Assembly: GCF_020026915.1 (NCBI RefSeq)
Contig: NZ_JAINUY010000004.1
Span: 186,001-250,000, forward strand
Length of the DNA stretch: 64,000 bases
Direction: 5' to 3'
Source: Flavobacterium potami
GTDB lineage: Bacteria > Bacteroidota > Bacteroidia > Flavobacteriales > Flavobacteriaceae
The notes beneath the pieces are model-generated. The model was not told the origin of the DNA. It saw nothing but the letters and a program-made list of their open reading frames with translations, and did not search any database. Below are positions 1-8,047 of the stretch, piece by piece; position 1 is the stretch's first letter; every line of letters begins with the position of its first letter. The position numbers and the translations under genes were made by a program.

Positions 1-394
1 ATACAATCGCCATTGACGGACTAATATTTCCTTCGTTATAATACTTTTTATCCTTATTATCAGGACTTAAAAAAGTAATATAATCGGCTTCTGCAGAAAA
101 CAATGCGTGAAATTTCTTTATCGAAACAATTACCGAAATCACCCACGAGTTTGGAGCGAGTTCTAAATGAAGCGGTAATTCTTTCTGCGGATTGTATAAA
201 AGCAGTGATTTTTCTTCTTTCAATTCCAAAGCATAATTGCCTTGATTGAATAAGAATTTGGCATTTCCTTTTATCCCGAAATGAAACTGTATCAATCCTG
301 TACCAATCTCGTGTTGCGCATTAAAAGGTTCTGCACTATCATTCTGAAACCGGATTAGCGTAAAGTCGTCTTCAATTTTTATTTCTTCCTCCAT
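1..394 (-). CDS. AraC-family-like transcriptional regulator, N-terminal part (cut by window edge)
   Basis: An open frame runs leftwards from an ATG at 392-394 off the window edge: 131 codons without a stop. The protein starts MEEEIKIEDDFTLIRFQNDS and continues with a beta-rich, cupin-like stretch (HFGIKGNAKFLFNQGNYAL, then LLLYNPQKELPLHLEL), which is the usual sensor part of AraC regulators. The DNA-binding helix-turn-helix half would lie outside the window, so the family call rests on the N-terminal pattern and on my recollection that flavobacteria often keep an AraC gene beside hemA. It is transcribed divergently from the gene at 763. It could be another cupin protein; the reading frame itself is secure. 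Confidence 0.55.
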   Translation of the reverse strand, partial: MEEEIKIEDDFTLIRFQNDSAEPFNAQHEIGTGLIQFHFGIKGNAKFLFNQGNYALELKEEKSLLLYNPQKELPLHLELAPNSWVISVIVSIKKFHALFSAEADYITFLSPDNKDKKYYNEGNISPSMAIV

Positions 395-762
395 TTTGAT
401 TTACTTTATTCAAGTTATACTGTCATTTTGCAGAAACTATAATTTGGCTTTCCAAAATTAAATCTTTTTGATGGGTTTATCGTTTACTTACTTCTAAATT
501 TATAATTTCTTTATTCTTTAAAAGTTTTTCCCTTCTTTTTTATTCTAATTTCTTCAAATCAGCTTAAGTCTTTTTTTGATTTCAAAAATATTAAATTACT
601 GATTATCATTTCATTGTTTAGAAAAAACAAGCGTAAATTATTTCTTACACTATTCATATTTGTTCTAAATTGAGGAATTGTTATCTATTAACAAAACCAA
701 TTGTAAAAACCGCACGTAAATGATTCTTAAAAAACTAAATCAATAATTATACAAAAACTTTT
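395..762. other. Divergent intergenic region, no gene seen
   Basis: These 368 bases separate the AraC-like gene (leftward) from the gene at 763 (rightward). The stretch is very AT-rich, with stops in all frames, and must hold two divergent promoters. I found no clean TAnnTTTG element and no convincing inverted repeat. Confidence 0.6.
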
Positions 763-1197
763 ATGAAAATTAACAAAACTGTAAAAAGAGGACTTTGGAC
801 CGTGTTGGTAGCGGGCGTATTATTTTTTGCCATTTTAATATTCCACATTATTACAGCGAAACCTGCTGTTTATGAAAGTCCCAATTTGCAAGTAAGCAGA
901 ATCGATTTTAAAGAAAACATAGATTCTATAAGCGCCAAAAAGATTTGTGCAGATTTAAGATCCATCAAAGGATTAACTTCTGATTCTATTATAGTAAAAA
1001 GAAATGTCGTGGTTTATTTCCATAACAATAAAATCACAAATTCTGAAAAAGTGTATAACGAATTAATGAGCAAAGGAAATTATGACGCTCAACGTTATAT
1101 TTTACCTGCAGGCCTTGCAAATAAAGAAGTTTGCCCTATCGATCAAAATAGTTACAGCTACAAACTATCAAAAAAATTAAATCAGTTTTTTAATTAA
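763..1197 (+). CDS. Membrane-anchored protein with possible ferredoxin-like (HMA-like) domain
   Basis: 144 residues. Residues about 10-32 form one hydrophobic segment (GLWTVLVAGVLFFAILIFHI) after a basic N-terminus, so the protein is probably anchored in the inner membrane with its C-terminal part in the periplasm. Residues 45-115 alternate strand and helix (SRIDFKENIDSISAKKICAD, SIIVKRNVVVYFHNNKI, SEKVYNELMSKG), a beta-alpha-beta pattern like heavy-metal-associated domains, but without the CxxC metal site; two single cysteines remain. I do not recognise a characterised family. It ends 16 bases before the lipoprotein globin at 1214 and probably shares its mRNA, which suggests a joint envelope role. 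The fold is my inference. Confidence 0.6.
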   Translation: MKINKTVKRGLWTVLVAGVLFFAILIFHIITAKPAVYESPNLQVSRIDFKENIDSISAKKICADLRSIKGLTSDSIIVKRNVVVYFHNNKITNSEKVYNELMSKGNYDAQRYILPAGLANKEVCPIDQNSYSYKLSKKLNQFFN

Positions 1198-1213
1198 CCT
1201 TTAAATATTTATT

Positions 1214-1798
1214 ATGAAAAATTTTTCTAAAATTACCTTGAGTGTACTAATCGCCGCATCGGCATCATTAGCTTCTTGCAGCAATGACGATGATAAACCA
1301 GTTGAAAAAGCTACAATCTATGAGAGATTAGGAGGTTCTGCTATGGTTTCAGATCCGGACAACTCAGGACAAATGATTGAAAAAGGCCGTTTAAGTTTCC
1401 GTAAAGTGGTAAATTCAACTATAGGATTAATCGTTGCAGATATTCAATCAAATGCATCTGGAAATTTACAAGCCCATTTTGCACCGCTTTTAGCAGAAAC
1501 AGGAAATACTCAGGCTACAAATATTGCTAAGCTATCTGACAATCTTACTGATTTCTTTTCCTTTAACACTGGTGGAACAAATGCAGTAAACACTTATTCA
1601 GGATTGAATATGGTAGCTGCGCATGATCCTGCTAAAAACCCTCGTATGGGAACAAAAGCTAGTAGTGCAGATTACACAAAATTTGAAGGATATGTTGGTG
1701 CTGCTGCTAATAAAAATGGTGTTGCTTCAAACACAGAACTTTACACAGATATCGTTGCTGTTTTGGAGTCGTTAAGAACGCCGATTGTTCAAAAATAA
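1214..1798 (+). CDS. Lipoprotein resembling truncated haemoglobin (group 1)
   Basis: 194 residues. The N-terminus is a lipoprotein signal with lipobox SLASC and a following SNDDD, so the mature protein is lipid-anchored outside the cytoplasm. The mature part begins with TIYERLGG, the hallmark opening of truncated globins, and ends like their G and H helices: KLSDNLTDFFSFNTGG, then a YSGLNMVAAHD segment that places a histidine where the proximal haem ligand is expected, then YTKFEGYVGAAANKNGV and VLESLRTPIV. The region that should be helices B to E (NSTIGLIVADIQSNASGN) is atypical, so haem or oxygen binding is not assured. It lies downstream of the membrane protein at 763 and just before the hem genes. 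Cytosolic truncated globins bind O2 or NO; what an envelope version does is unknown. Confidence 0.65.
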   Translation: MKNFSKITLSVLIAASASLASCSNDDDKPVEKATIYERLGGSAMVSDPDNSGQMIEKGRLSFRKVVNSTIGLIVADIQSNASGNLQAHFAPLLAETGNTQATNIAKLSDNLTDFFSFNTGGTNAVNTYSGLNMVAAHDPAKNPRMGTKASSADYTKFEGYVGAAANKNGVASNTELYTDIVAVLESLRTPIVQK

Positions 1799-1811
1799 TT
1801 TCCTTTCCTTT

Positions 1812-1846
1812 AAAAGCGCTATTTAAAATTTATGATAGCGCTTTTA
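1812..1846 (+). terminator. Intrinsic terminator after the globin gene
   Basis: An 11-bp inverted repeat (AAAAGCGCTAT at 1812-1822 and ATAGCGCTTTT at 1835-1845) is followed by a T-rich tail. It starts 14 bases after the stop codon and should end the 763-1798 transcript. From here to the hemA promoter near 2127 (about 280 bases) I see nothing else. Confidence 0.75.
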
Positions 1847-2126
1847 TTAAATACAATTTTCTGATTTATAAAATATCGCAATTCTGAAAGTAAATTACAG
1901 TCAATATTTACAATTTACTTTTTGAACCCATAGCGATATTTTTTTTGAAGTAAATTTTAATAATTTATCTCTAGTTATTTAGAACCACTCTAAACAAAAC
2001 ATTTCAAACGACTTGATTTTGCTATAAAAGTGCTGATTTTTAAATAAAAAGACCTGTTTAGAATCAAAAAAACATACAGCGACACAAAAAGTACTTTTAG
2101 CGTTATTTTTATCGATGGTATAGTAA

Positions 2127-2134
2127 TAATTTTG
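2127..2134 (+). promoter_or_regulatory. Bacteroidota -7 promoter element of hemA
   Basis: TAATTTTG matches TAnnTTTG exactly and ends 24 bases before the hemA ATG at 2159. No clear -33 TTG element is seen at the expected distance. A TTG codon inside this element is in frame with hemA, but as it lies in the promoter it is unlikely to be the start. Confidence 0.6.
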
Positions 2135-2158
2135 TTGCACTTTTATGAAAGTGAATTT

Positions 2159-3409
2159 ATGGAAAACAATAACGTACCGAAACACCTTTATTTTTACTCA
2201 GTTGGTCTGAGTTATAAAAAAGCTGATGCTGAGGTCAGAGGTCAATTTAGTTTGGATGCCGTTGCGAAGACTCGCCTTCTGGAACAAGCTAAAAACGATG
2301 GAATAGAAAGTTTAATAGTTACTTCAACTTGCAACAGAACCGAAATCTACGGTTTTGCAGAACATCCCTTTCAATTAATAAAACTAATCTGCGATAACAG
2401 CAATGGTTCTGTTGACGCTTTTCAAAAGGTTGGTTTTGTTTACAAAAATCAAGAAGCAATCAATCACTTATTTCGCGTAGGAACTGGTTTAGACAGTCAG
2501 ATTTTAGGTGATTTCGAAATTATATCTCAAATTAAAACCAGTTTCGTTCATTCCAAATCTTTAGGATTAGCGAATAATTTCATGGAAAGACTGGTAAATG
2601 CGGTTATTCAGGCAAGTAAAAGAATTAAAAACGAAACAGAGATTAGCTCTGGCGCAACTTCGGTTTCTTTTGCATCAGTTCAATACATTCTTAAAAATGT
2701 AGAAGACATCAGCAATAAAAACATTTTGCTTTTCGGAACTGGAAAAATTGGAAGAAATACGTGTGAGAATTTAGTAAAACACACTAAAAACGAACACATC
2801 ACTTTAATAAACCGTACTAAAGACAAAGCAGAGAAACTGGCAGGAAAATTAAATTTGATTGTTAAAGATTACTCTGAATTGCATTTAGAACTTCAAAAAG
2901 CCGATGTTGTAGTTGTGGCAACAGGCGCACAAAACCCAACAGTTGACAAAGCGATTTTAAATCTAAAAAAACCTTTATTGATTTTAGATTTATCTATTCC
3001 GAAAAACGTTCATGAAAATGTTGAGGAACTAGAAGGCGTAACTTTGATCCACATGGATTATTTGTCTCAATTGACAGATGAAACTTTGGAAAACAGAAAA
3101 TTACACATTCCGGCAGCAGAAGCGATCATCGAAGAAATCAAAGAAGAATTTGTGACTTGGATGAAAGGAAGAAAGTTCGCTCCGACAATTAATGCTTTAA
3201 AAGACAAATTAAACGCAATCAAAGCTTCGGAGTTAGATTTTCAAAGCAAAAAAATCGCTGATTTTAATGAAGAGCAAGCTGAAATCATCAGTAATCGAAT
3301 CATTCAAAAAATCACTACACATTTCGCAAATCATTTAAAAGACGAAGATACCATGGTCGATGAAAGCATCGAATGGATCGAAAAAGTCTTCAAAATAAAA
3401 GCATCTTAG
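2159..3409 (+). CDS. hemA: Glutamyl-tRNA reductase
   Basis: 416 residues from the ATG at 2159. The enzyme reduces glutamyl-tRNA(Glu) with NADPH to glutamate-1-semialdehyde, the committed step of C5-pathway tetrapyrrole synthesis, in the cytosol. The catalytic cysteine lies in VTSTCNRTEIYG (about residue 50), followed by the conserved GLDSQILGDFEI and QASKRIKNET segments, the NADPH-binding glycine loop NILLFGTGKIGRNT near 190 and the C-terminal dimerisation helices. A longer frame can open at a TTG at 2132, but that codon is in the promoter and MENNNVPKHLYFYSVGLSYK is the natural N-terminus. It heads the hemA-C-D-E cluster; the spacer to hemC is filled by a repeat element and a GxxExxY gene. 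Confidence 0.95.
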   Translation: MENNNVPKHLYFYSVGLSYKKADAEVRGQFSLDAVAKTRLLEQAKNDGIESLIVTSTCNRTEIYGFAEHPFQLIKLICDNSNGSVDAFQKVGFVYKNQEAINHLFRVGTGLDSQILGDFEIISQIKTSFVHSKSLGLANNFMERLVNAVIQASKRIKNETEISSGATSVSFASVQYILKNVEDISNKNILLFGTGKIGRNTCENLVKHTKNEHITLINRTKDKAEKLAGKLNLIVKDYSELHLELQKADVVVVATGAQNPTVDKAILNLKKPLLILDLSIPKNVHENVEELEGVTLIHMDYLSQLTDETLENRKLHIPAAEAIIEEIKEEFVTWMKGRKFAPTINALKDKLNAIKASELDFQSKKIADFNEEQAEIISNRIIQKITTHFANHLKDEDTMVDESIEWIEKVFKIKAS

Positions 3410-3418
3410 TTTATATTT

Positions 3419-3636
3419 TACCATTAAGGACAATAAGAGAATTAAGTCAATCTTTGTCAAGAGAATTAAGTTTTTATTCTGACAATGCTTAATAAAAATT
3501 AAACCATTAAGATATTAAGTAAATTAAGACCATTCTTTGTCAAGAGAATTAAGCCAAGCTATAACAAAAGCTTAATAATCTTAAATTCAACACAAAGACT
3601 TAATTCTCTTAATGCCCTAAATGGTAAAAACAAAAA
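3419..3636 (+). repeat. MITE-like palindromic element, left copy (compound)
   Basis: This spacer is built from one repeat family. Arms at 3419-3447 and 3598-3626 are imperfect inverted repeats starting TACCATT and ending AATGGTA. A roughly 55-base subunit (ACCATTAAG to CAAGAGAATTAAG) occurs at 3419-3474 and again at 3501-3555. The part from 3502 to 3636 is repeated in the same orientation at 4061-4210 beyond the GxxExxY gene; the last 68 bases of the two copies are almost identical. No protein is encoded. Confidence 0.85.
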
Positions 3637-3642
3637 AGTTCT

Positions 3643-4047
3643 ATGACAAAAAAAGAGGTTACTCAATTGGCTTATGAAATTACAGGCTATGCTATTAAAG
3701 TGCATAAAGCTTTGGGACCTGGACTTTTAGAAAGTATATATGAGAAGTGCCTTAAATATGAATTAGAACGAAACGGATATGATGTAAAACAACAATTATC
3801 TGTGAAAATTGATTATTACGATCTTGAATTTGAATCGGATTTAAGAATAGATTTACTTGTTAATGATTGTGTGGTTGTTGAATTAAAAGCGATAGAAACC
3901 CTATTGCCAATTCACGAAGCGCAATTATTGACTTATATGAAATTATTACAAAGACCTCAAGGGTTATTGATTAATTTCAACACAACAAACATTACAAAAT
4001 CAATGAAACCACTTGTCAATGAACATTTTGCGAGGTTAATTGATTAA
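3643..4047 (+). CDS. GxxExxY protein (PD-(D/E)XK nuclease-like)
   Basis: 134 residues. The family signature is seen as GPGLLESIYEKCL (residues about 25-38, G-x-x-E-x-x-Y), then a nuclease-like core: DLRIDLLV with a central Asp, VVVELKA giving the E-x-K pair, then a helix HEAQLLTYMKLL and the closing GLLINFN strand. The GxxExxY family (PDDEXK_3) is common in Bacteroidota, and its biochemical function is not established. The gene sits between hemA and hemC, in the same direction, with a copy of one AT-rich palindromic repeat on each side. It has no obvious link to haem synthesis and looks like a later insertion. Confidence 0.85.
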   Translation: MTKKEVTQLAYEITGYAIKVHKALGPGLLESIYEKCLKYELERNGYDVKQQLSVKIDYYDLEFESDLRIDLLVNDCVVVELKAIETLLPIHEAQLLTYMKLLQRPQGLLINFNTTNITKSMKPLVNEHFARLID

Positions 4048-4060
4048 ACATAAAATATTG

Positions 4061-4210
4061 AACCATTTAGGTATTAAGATAATTAAGTCCAAGCTTTGTC
4101 AAGAAAATTAAGCCCAGCTATACTTTTTTAAGCTAACGCAAAGCTTAATAATCTTAAACTCAACACAAAGACTTAATTCACTTAATGCCCTTAATGGTAA
4201 AAACAAAAAA
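4061..4210 (+). repeat. MITE-like palindromic element, right copy
   Basis: Direct repeat of 3502-3636. It carries imperfect terminal inverted repeats of about 27 bases: 4062-4088 (from ACCATTTAGG) and 4171-4198 (to CCCTTAATGGT). The right end touches the hemC start codon and supplies an in-frame ATG at 4185 upstream of it. It has no coding capacity of its own. Confidence 0.85.
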
Positions 4211-4211
4211 C

Positions 4212-5135
4212 ATGGCTGAAAAAACAATCAGAATAGGAACGCGTGACAGCGAATTAGCACTTTGGCAGGCACACACTGTAGAGAAAAAACTAAACGATTT
4301 AGGTTATAAAACTTCAATTGTTGCCGTAAAATCTCAAGGTGATATTATTCTGGACAAACCGCTTTACGAACTTGGCATTACGGGAATCTTCACCAAAACG
4401 TTAGACATTGCCATGATCAATGGCGATATTGATATTGCGGTGCATTCTATGAAAGATGTCCCAACGGCTTTGCCAAAAGGTATCGTTCAAGGTGCTGTTT
4501 TACCAAGGGCCAATGTTTTAGATATTTTAGTCCATAAAGGAAATCCTGATTTTACAAATCCAAGCACTATCGCAACCGGAAGTCTGCGTCGCCAGGCACA
4601 ATGGTTCAATAAATATCCAAATCATACCGTAGTTGATTTACGCGGAAACGTAAACACGCGTATGCAGAAGTTGCAAGACAACAATTGGGACGGAGCTGTT
4701 TTTGCTGCCGCTGGTTTAGAAAGAATCAACTTAAAACCTGAAAATTTCATCAATTTAGATTGGATGATTCCAGCGCCTGCACAAGGAGCAATGTTGGTTG
4801 TGGCAATGGAAAATGACAATTATACTTTGGATGCACTTTCTCAGTTAAATGATATCGAAACTGAAATTTGTACACACATCGAACGTCAGTTTTTAAGAAC
4901 GCTTGAAGGAGGATGTACAGCACCAATTGGAGCTTTGGTTACCTATAACGAAGACGAAGACACTTTACATTTTCAAGGTGTTCTACTTTCTATTGACGGA
5001 AAACAAAAACTGGAAATCGACAAAACGGTTGATATTTCAGAATGGAAGAAACTAGGTTTCAACTCTGCTCAGGAGATTTTGAATAATGGCGGAACAGAAT
5101 TAATGCAGAAAATCAAAGAATCTCTGAAAAAGTAA
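4212..5135 (+). CDS. hemC: Hydroxymethylbilane synthase (porphobilinogen deaminase)
   Basis: 307 residues from the ATG at 4212. The cytosolic enzyme condenses four porphobilinogens into hydroxymethylbilane. Visible signatures are RIGTRDSELALWQ at the N-terminus, HSMKDVPTALP, TGSLRRQAQ, DLRGNVNTRM, and LEGGCTAPIGA, whose cysteine carries the dipyrromethane cofactor. An upstream in-frame ATG at 4185 would add MPLMVKTKN, but that lies inside the repeat element and is not a family residue pattern, so 4212 is preferred. The stop overlaps the hemD start by one base (TAATG), indicating translational coupling. Confidence 0.96.
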   Translation: MAEKTIRIGTRDSELALWQAHTVEKKLNDLGYKTSIVAVKSQGDIILDKPLYELGITGIFTKTLDIAMINGDIDIAVHSMKDVPTALPKGIVQGAVLPRANVLDILVHKGNPDFTNPSTIATGSLRRQAQWFNKYPNHTVVDLRGNVNTRMQKLQDNNWDGAVFAAAGLERINLKPENFINLDWMIPAPAQGAMLVVAMENDNYTLDALSQLNDIETEICTHIERQFLRTLEGGCTAPIGALVTYNEDEDTLHFQGVLLSIDGKQKLEIDKTVDISEWKKLGFNSAQEILNNGGTELMQKIKESLKK

Positions 5136-5800
5136 TGGCAAACCAAGTTCAAATAGTATCTACAAAAATATTATCTCCTCTTCATAAACAAGAGTTAATG
5201 AAATATGGCGTTGAATTAATCGAAGCCGATTTCATTAAAACCGAAAACAAACCTTTCGAATTAAAAGACCTCAACGAAAGCCTGATTTTTACAAGTCAGA
5301 ATGCGGTTCATAGTGTTTTATCTCATCCCGATTCTGAGCAGTTAAAGAAAAAAAACGTGTATTGCGTTGGACTTAAAACCAAAACGCTTTTAAGCGATAA
5401 CGGCTTTAATGTTGTGGCTTACACAGGTTATGCTGCAGATTTAGCCGAAATTATCACTTTAATTTACGGAAATGAGAGTTATACTTTTTTCAGCGGTAAC
5501 ATGAGAAGAGATACGCTGCCGGAAGCATTAAAAGAAAACGGAATTAAATTCAACGAAATTCAGGTTTACGAAACTACGCTTCAACCTCAGAAATTGAAAG
5601 CAAATCCAGAAGCGATTTTGTTTTTTAGTCCGTCTGGCGTTAAAAGCTATTTGAAACACAACACCATAAATAAACAAATCTGTTTCTGCATTGGAGATAC
5701 AACAGCAGAAGCATTGTCAAAAATCACAAAAAACATCATCGTCGCAGATCAACCAACAATTGAAGATGTGATCGAAGATGTAATTCACGAATATAAATAG
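5135..5800 (+). CDS. hemD: Uroporphyrinogen-III synthase
   Basis: 221 residues. It cyclises hydroxymethylbilane with inversion of ring D to give uroporphyrinogen III. The family is poorly conserved; the signs here are the two-lobe pattern with LIFTSQNAVHSVLSH near residue 50, VYCVGLKTKTLLSDNGF near 75, and in the second lobe ILFFSPSGVKSYL and CFCIGDTTAEAL near 165-185, plus the position directly behind hemC with a one-base overlap. The length fits the family. Confidence 0.9.
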   Translation: MANQVQIVSTKILSPLHKQELMKYGVELIEADFIKTENKPFELKDLNESLIFTSQNAVHSVLSHPDSEQLKKKNVYCVGLKTKTLLSDNGFNVVAYTGYAADLAEIITLIYGNESYTFFSGNMRRDTLPEALKENGIKFNEIQVYETTLQPQKLKANPEAILFFSPSGVKSYLKHNTINKQICFCIGDTTAEALSKITKNIIVADQPTIEDVIEDVIHEYK

Positions 5801-5808
5801 AGCTATAC

Positions 5809-5882
5809 GCTTTAGGCTTTAAGCCGTAAGCATTAAAATTATAAACAAAAACAGCTTAAAGCCTAAAGCTTAAAGCCTAAAG
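5809..5882. repeat. Palindromic spacer between hemD and hemE
   Basis: A perfect 16-bp inverted repeat (GCTTTAGGCTTTAAGC at 5809-5824 and its complement at 5854-5869) with a further copy of the right arm at 5868-5882. The mRNA can form a stem with either right arm. It has no T-run, so an mRNA-processing or repeat-element role is likelier than termination. Confidence 0.8.
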
Positions 5883-5892
5883 GAAAGAAAAA

Positions 5893-6918
5893 ATGTTAAA
5901 AAACGACCTATTTTTAAAAGCATTAAAAGGAGAAACAGTTCAGCGTCCACCAGTATGGATGATGCGTCAGGCAGGAAGATATTTGCCAGAATTTAGAGAA
6001 CTTCGTGATAAATATGATTTTTTTACACGTTGCGAAACTCCAGAATTAGCTGCTGAAATCACCGTTCAACCAATTCGTCGAATTGCTCCAGATGCTGCGA
6101 TTTTATTCTCAGATATCTTGGTTGTTCCAAGAGCAATGGGAATTCACGTAGAATTGAAAGACAATTTAGGACCGATTATTCCGAATCCGATTCGTTCTTT
6201 GGCAGATGTTCATAAGGTGTATGTTCCAGATGTAAATGATACATTAGGTTATGTTTTCGACGCTGTGAAATTGACTAAGGAAATGTTGAATGACGAAGTT
6301 CCGTTGATTGGTTTCGCTGGTTCGCCTTGGACAATTTTCTGTTATGCTGTTGAAGGAAAAGGTTCTAAAAGCTTTGATACTGCAAAAGGATTCTGTTTTT
6401 CAAATCCAGCTGCAGCACATACTTTATTGCAAAAAATTACAGACACTACTATTTTATATTTAAAAGAAAAAGTAAAATCTGGTGTAAATGCCGTTCAGAT
6501 TTTTGATTCTTGGGGAGGAATGCTTTCTCCTGTTGATTATCAAGAATTTTCATGGAAATACATCAACCAGATTGTTGACGCTTTAGCCGATATTACTCCA
6601 GTTATTGTTTTCGGAAAAGGTTGTTGGTTTGCTCTTGGCGAAATGGGTAAAAGTAAAGCTTCTGCATTAGGAGTTGACTGGACTTGTTCTGCAAGAAATG
6701 CACGTTACTTATCTGGCGGAAACATTACTTTACAAGGAAATTTTGATCCGTCAAGATTGCTTTCTCCAATTCCAACTATCAAAAAAATGGTTCACCAAAT
6801 GATCGATGAGTTCGGAAAAGACAAATATATTGTAAATTTAGGTCACGGAATTTTACCAAATATTCCTGTAGACCACGCAAAAGCGTTTATTGACGCGGTG
6901 AAGGAATACGGGCAATAA
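5893..6918 (+). CDS. hemE: Uroporphyrinogen decarboxylase
   Basis: 341 residues. It removes the four acetate carboxyl groups of uroporphyrinogen III to give coproporphyrinogen III. The signature [20 protein letters not shown] (residues about 18-37) holds the substrate-binding arginines; further landmarks are [45 protein letters not shown] and the C-terminal [20 protein letters not shown]. Length is normal. It follows hemD after a 92-base spacer occupied by a stem-forming repeat. Confidence 0.97.
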   Translation: MLKNDLFLKALKGETVQRPPVWMMRQAGRYLPEFRELRDKYDFFTRCETPELAAEITVQPIRRIAPDAAILFSDILVVPRAMGIHVELKDNLGPIIPNPIRSLADVHKVYVPDVNDTLGYVFDAVKLTKEMLNDEVPLIGFAGSPWTIFCYAVEGKGSKSFDTAKGFCFSNPAAAHTLLQKITDTTILYLKEKVKSGVNAVQIFDSWGGMLSPVDYQEFSWKYINQIVDALADITPVIVFGKGCWFALGEMGKSKASALGVDWTCSARNARYLSGGNITLQGNFDPSRLLSPIPTIKKMVHQMIDEFGKDKYIVNLGHGILPNIPVDHAKAFIDAVKEYGQ

Positions 6919-6930
6919 TAGTTTTCAGTA

Positions 6931-6978
6931 TTCAGTCGCAGTATTCACGTTAGACTGTGACTGAATACTGCGACTGAA
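6931..6978. repeat. Palindrome downstream of hemE
   Basis: A perfect 17-bp inverted repeat (TTCAGTCGCAGTATTCA at 6931-6947, complement at 6962-6978) within a spacer made of CAGTC/GACTG words. Related words (ACTGTGACTGAA) recur near 25446 in another spacer. There is no T-run, so this is a repeat element rather than a clear terminator. Confidence 0.75.
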
Positions 6979-6995
6979 AACTTAAACTAAAGCCT

Positions 6996-7664
6996 ATGTT
7001 TGCTACTTTAAATTTCAAAAGAAATTCACCATTTTCATTTATTGAATACGGCTTTCAAGCCTATTATGCTTATGTCTTTTTGATGGTTTGGATGCATCCA
7101 GAACTTCATCCGGTAAGTTTGATAAATGATTTGGCTATTTTAATGGCTTTTGAGTTTATAATGGTACATTCAGGTGTTTTTATGGCAGTTATGCCTAAAA
7201 AATGGTCGCTCTTTGTTTTTTTTCCTTTGTATGCAACTTTTGCCTATTCTTTTAACGAATCGGTTATCAACACCAATATTCTATATATTTACCTGCTAAC
7301 CGTTTTAAACAGAATGCGATTTGCATTTTCAAATGTAAGTCCAGAAGTTCGAATGACACAAATGGGAAAATCTGCTCTAAGAGCCATTTTCTATTTTTTC
7401 CTGATTCTGGCGGTTTGTATCGGAAATGCTATAATACCTCCGTTTGGATTGACACAAGAGTATTTAGAAACATCAGGTTATTTTCAAACCGTTAAGTCAA
7501 GCGGATTGTTTATAGAAAAGCCTTACGTACCAATTTGTATGGGATTTATCTATTATGCTTTGCCTGTTTTATATTTTGTTTATCGAACAATAAAAAAACT
7601 TGGTCAAACTTCAAAAGGAAAATTAGTTTATAGTCAAACTACATTCAAATCTACTAAAATGTAA
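6996..7664 (+). CDS. Polytopic membrane protein of unknown function
   Basis: 222 residues with about six hydrophobic segments: around residues 20-36 (YYAYVFLMVWMHP), 43-65, 70-85 (LFVFFPLYATFAY), 93-106, 126-146 (AIFYFFLILAVCIGNAII) and 178-198 (GFIYYALPVLYFVYRTI). The tail is basic and cytoplasm-like. I do not recognise the family and see no catalytic motif. It lies in the hem cluster direction, 77 bases after hemE and 3 bases before the next gene, so it is probably co-transcribed with the following small gene, the acetyltransferase and hemF. Confidence 0.75.
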   Translation: MFATLNFKRNSPFSFIEYGFQAYYAYVFLMVWMHPELHPVSLINDLAILMAFEFIMVHSGVFMAVMPKKWSLFVFFPLYATFAYSFNESVINTNILYIYLLTVLNRMRFAFSNVSPEVRMTQMGKSALRAIFYFFLILAVCIGNAIIPPFGLTQEYLETSGYFQTVKSSGLFIEKPYVPICMGFIYYALPVLYFVYRTIKKLGQTSKGKLVYSQTTFKSTKM

Positions 7665-7667
7665 TTT

Positions 7668-8045
7668 ATGCTGAATAAAGGTTTAAGAGACGAAGAAAGT
7701 ATACGAATAGAGAACACTCTACGAACTTTACATGCATTAATTTTCGTTCCAAAATTTTGGAATGCTGAAGATACAAGCCTTATTGACGAACAGTTAAAAA
7801 GCTTCGGTTTAAGTTTACAAAGAACAATTGAAATACCGGAAGATGAATTAATCATTCTCTTGCAAAGATGTCATTTAGATTGGAATCAGCAAGAACAGTT
7901 TGCAGATATTCTAGTTGGATTGTCTCAAGAGAATCAATTTAATTTTTTAGGTAAAGCACTTGTCATTTATCAATACATTCAACAAGAAAGCAAAGTATTT
8001 TCTTTCGGAATAAACACCAAAATTTCTTCACTAAAAAACAAATAG
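7668..8045 (+). CDS. Conserved-looking hypothetical protein
   Basis: 125 residues, soluble and mostly helical by composition (DEESIRIENTLRTLHALIF, EDELIILLQRCHLDW, LGKALVIYQYIQQES), with no signal peptide and no motif I can name. It is packed tightly between the membrane protein (3 bases) and the acetyltransferase (2 bases), so it is translated as part of the hemE-hemF stretch. The function is unknown. Confidence 0.7.
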   Translation: MLNKGLRDEESIRIENTLRTLHALIFVPKFWNAEDTSLIDEQLKSFGLSLQRTIEIPEDELIILLQRCHLDWNQQEQFADILVGLSQENQFNFLGKALVIYQYIQQESKVFSFGINTKISSLKNK

Positions 8046-8047
8046 AA

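Noticed and set aside
2132..2158. TTG start extending hemA by nine residues
   Set aside because: The codon lies inside the -7 element, and the extension does not look like the HemA N-terminus.
1979..2185. Small minus-strand frame over the hemA promoter
   Set aside because: It lies mostly in AT-rich spacer, overlaps the start of hemA, and has no signal, domain or promoter.
4185..4211. ATG extending hemC by nine residues
   Set aside because: It lies within the mobile-looking repeat; the equivalent ATG in the left copy runs into a stop after two codons.
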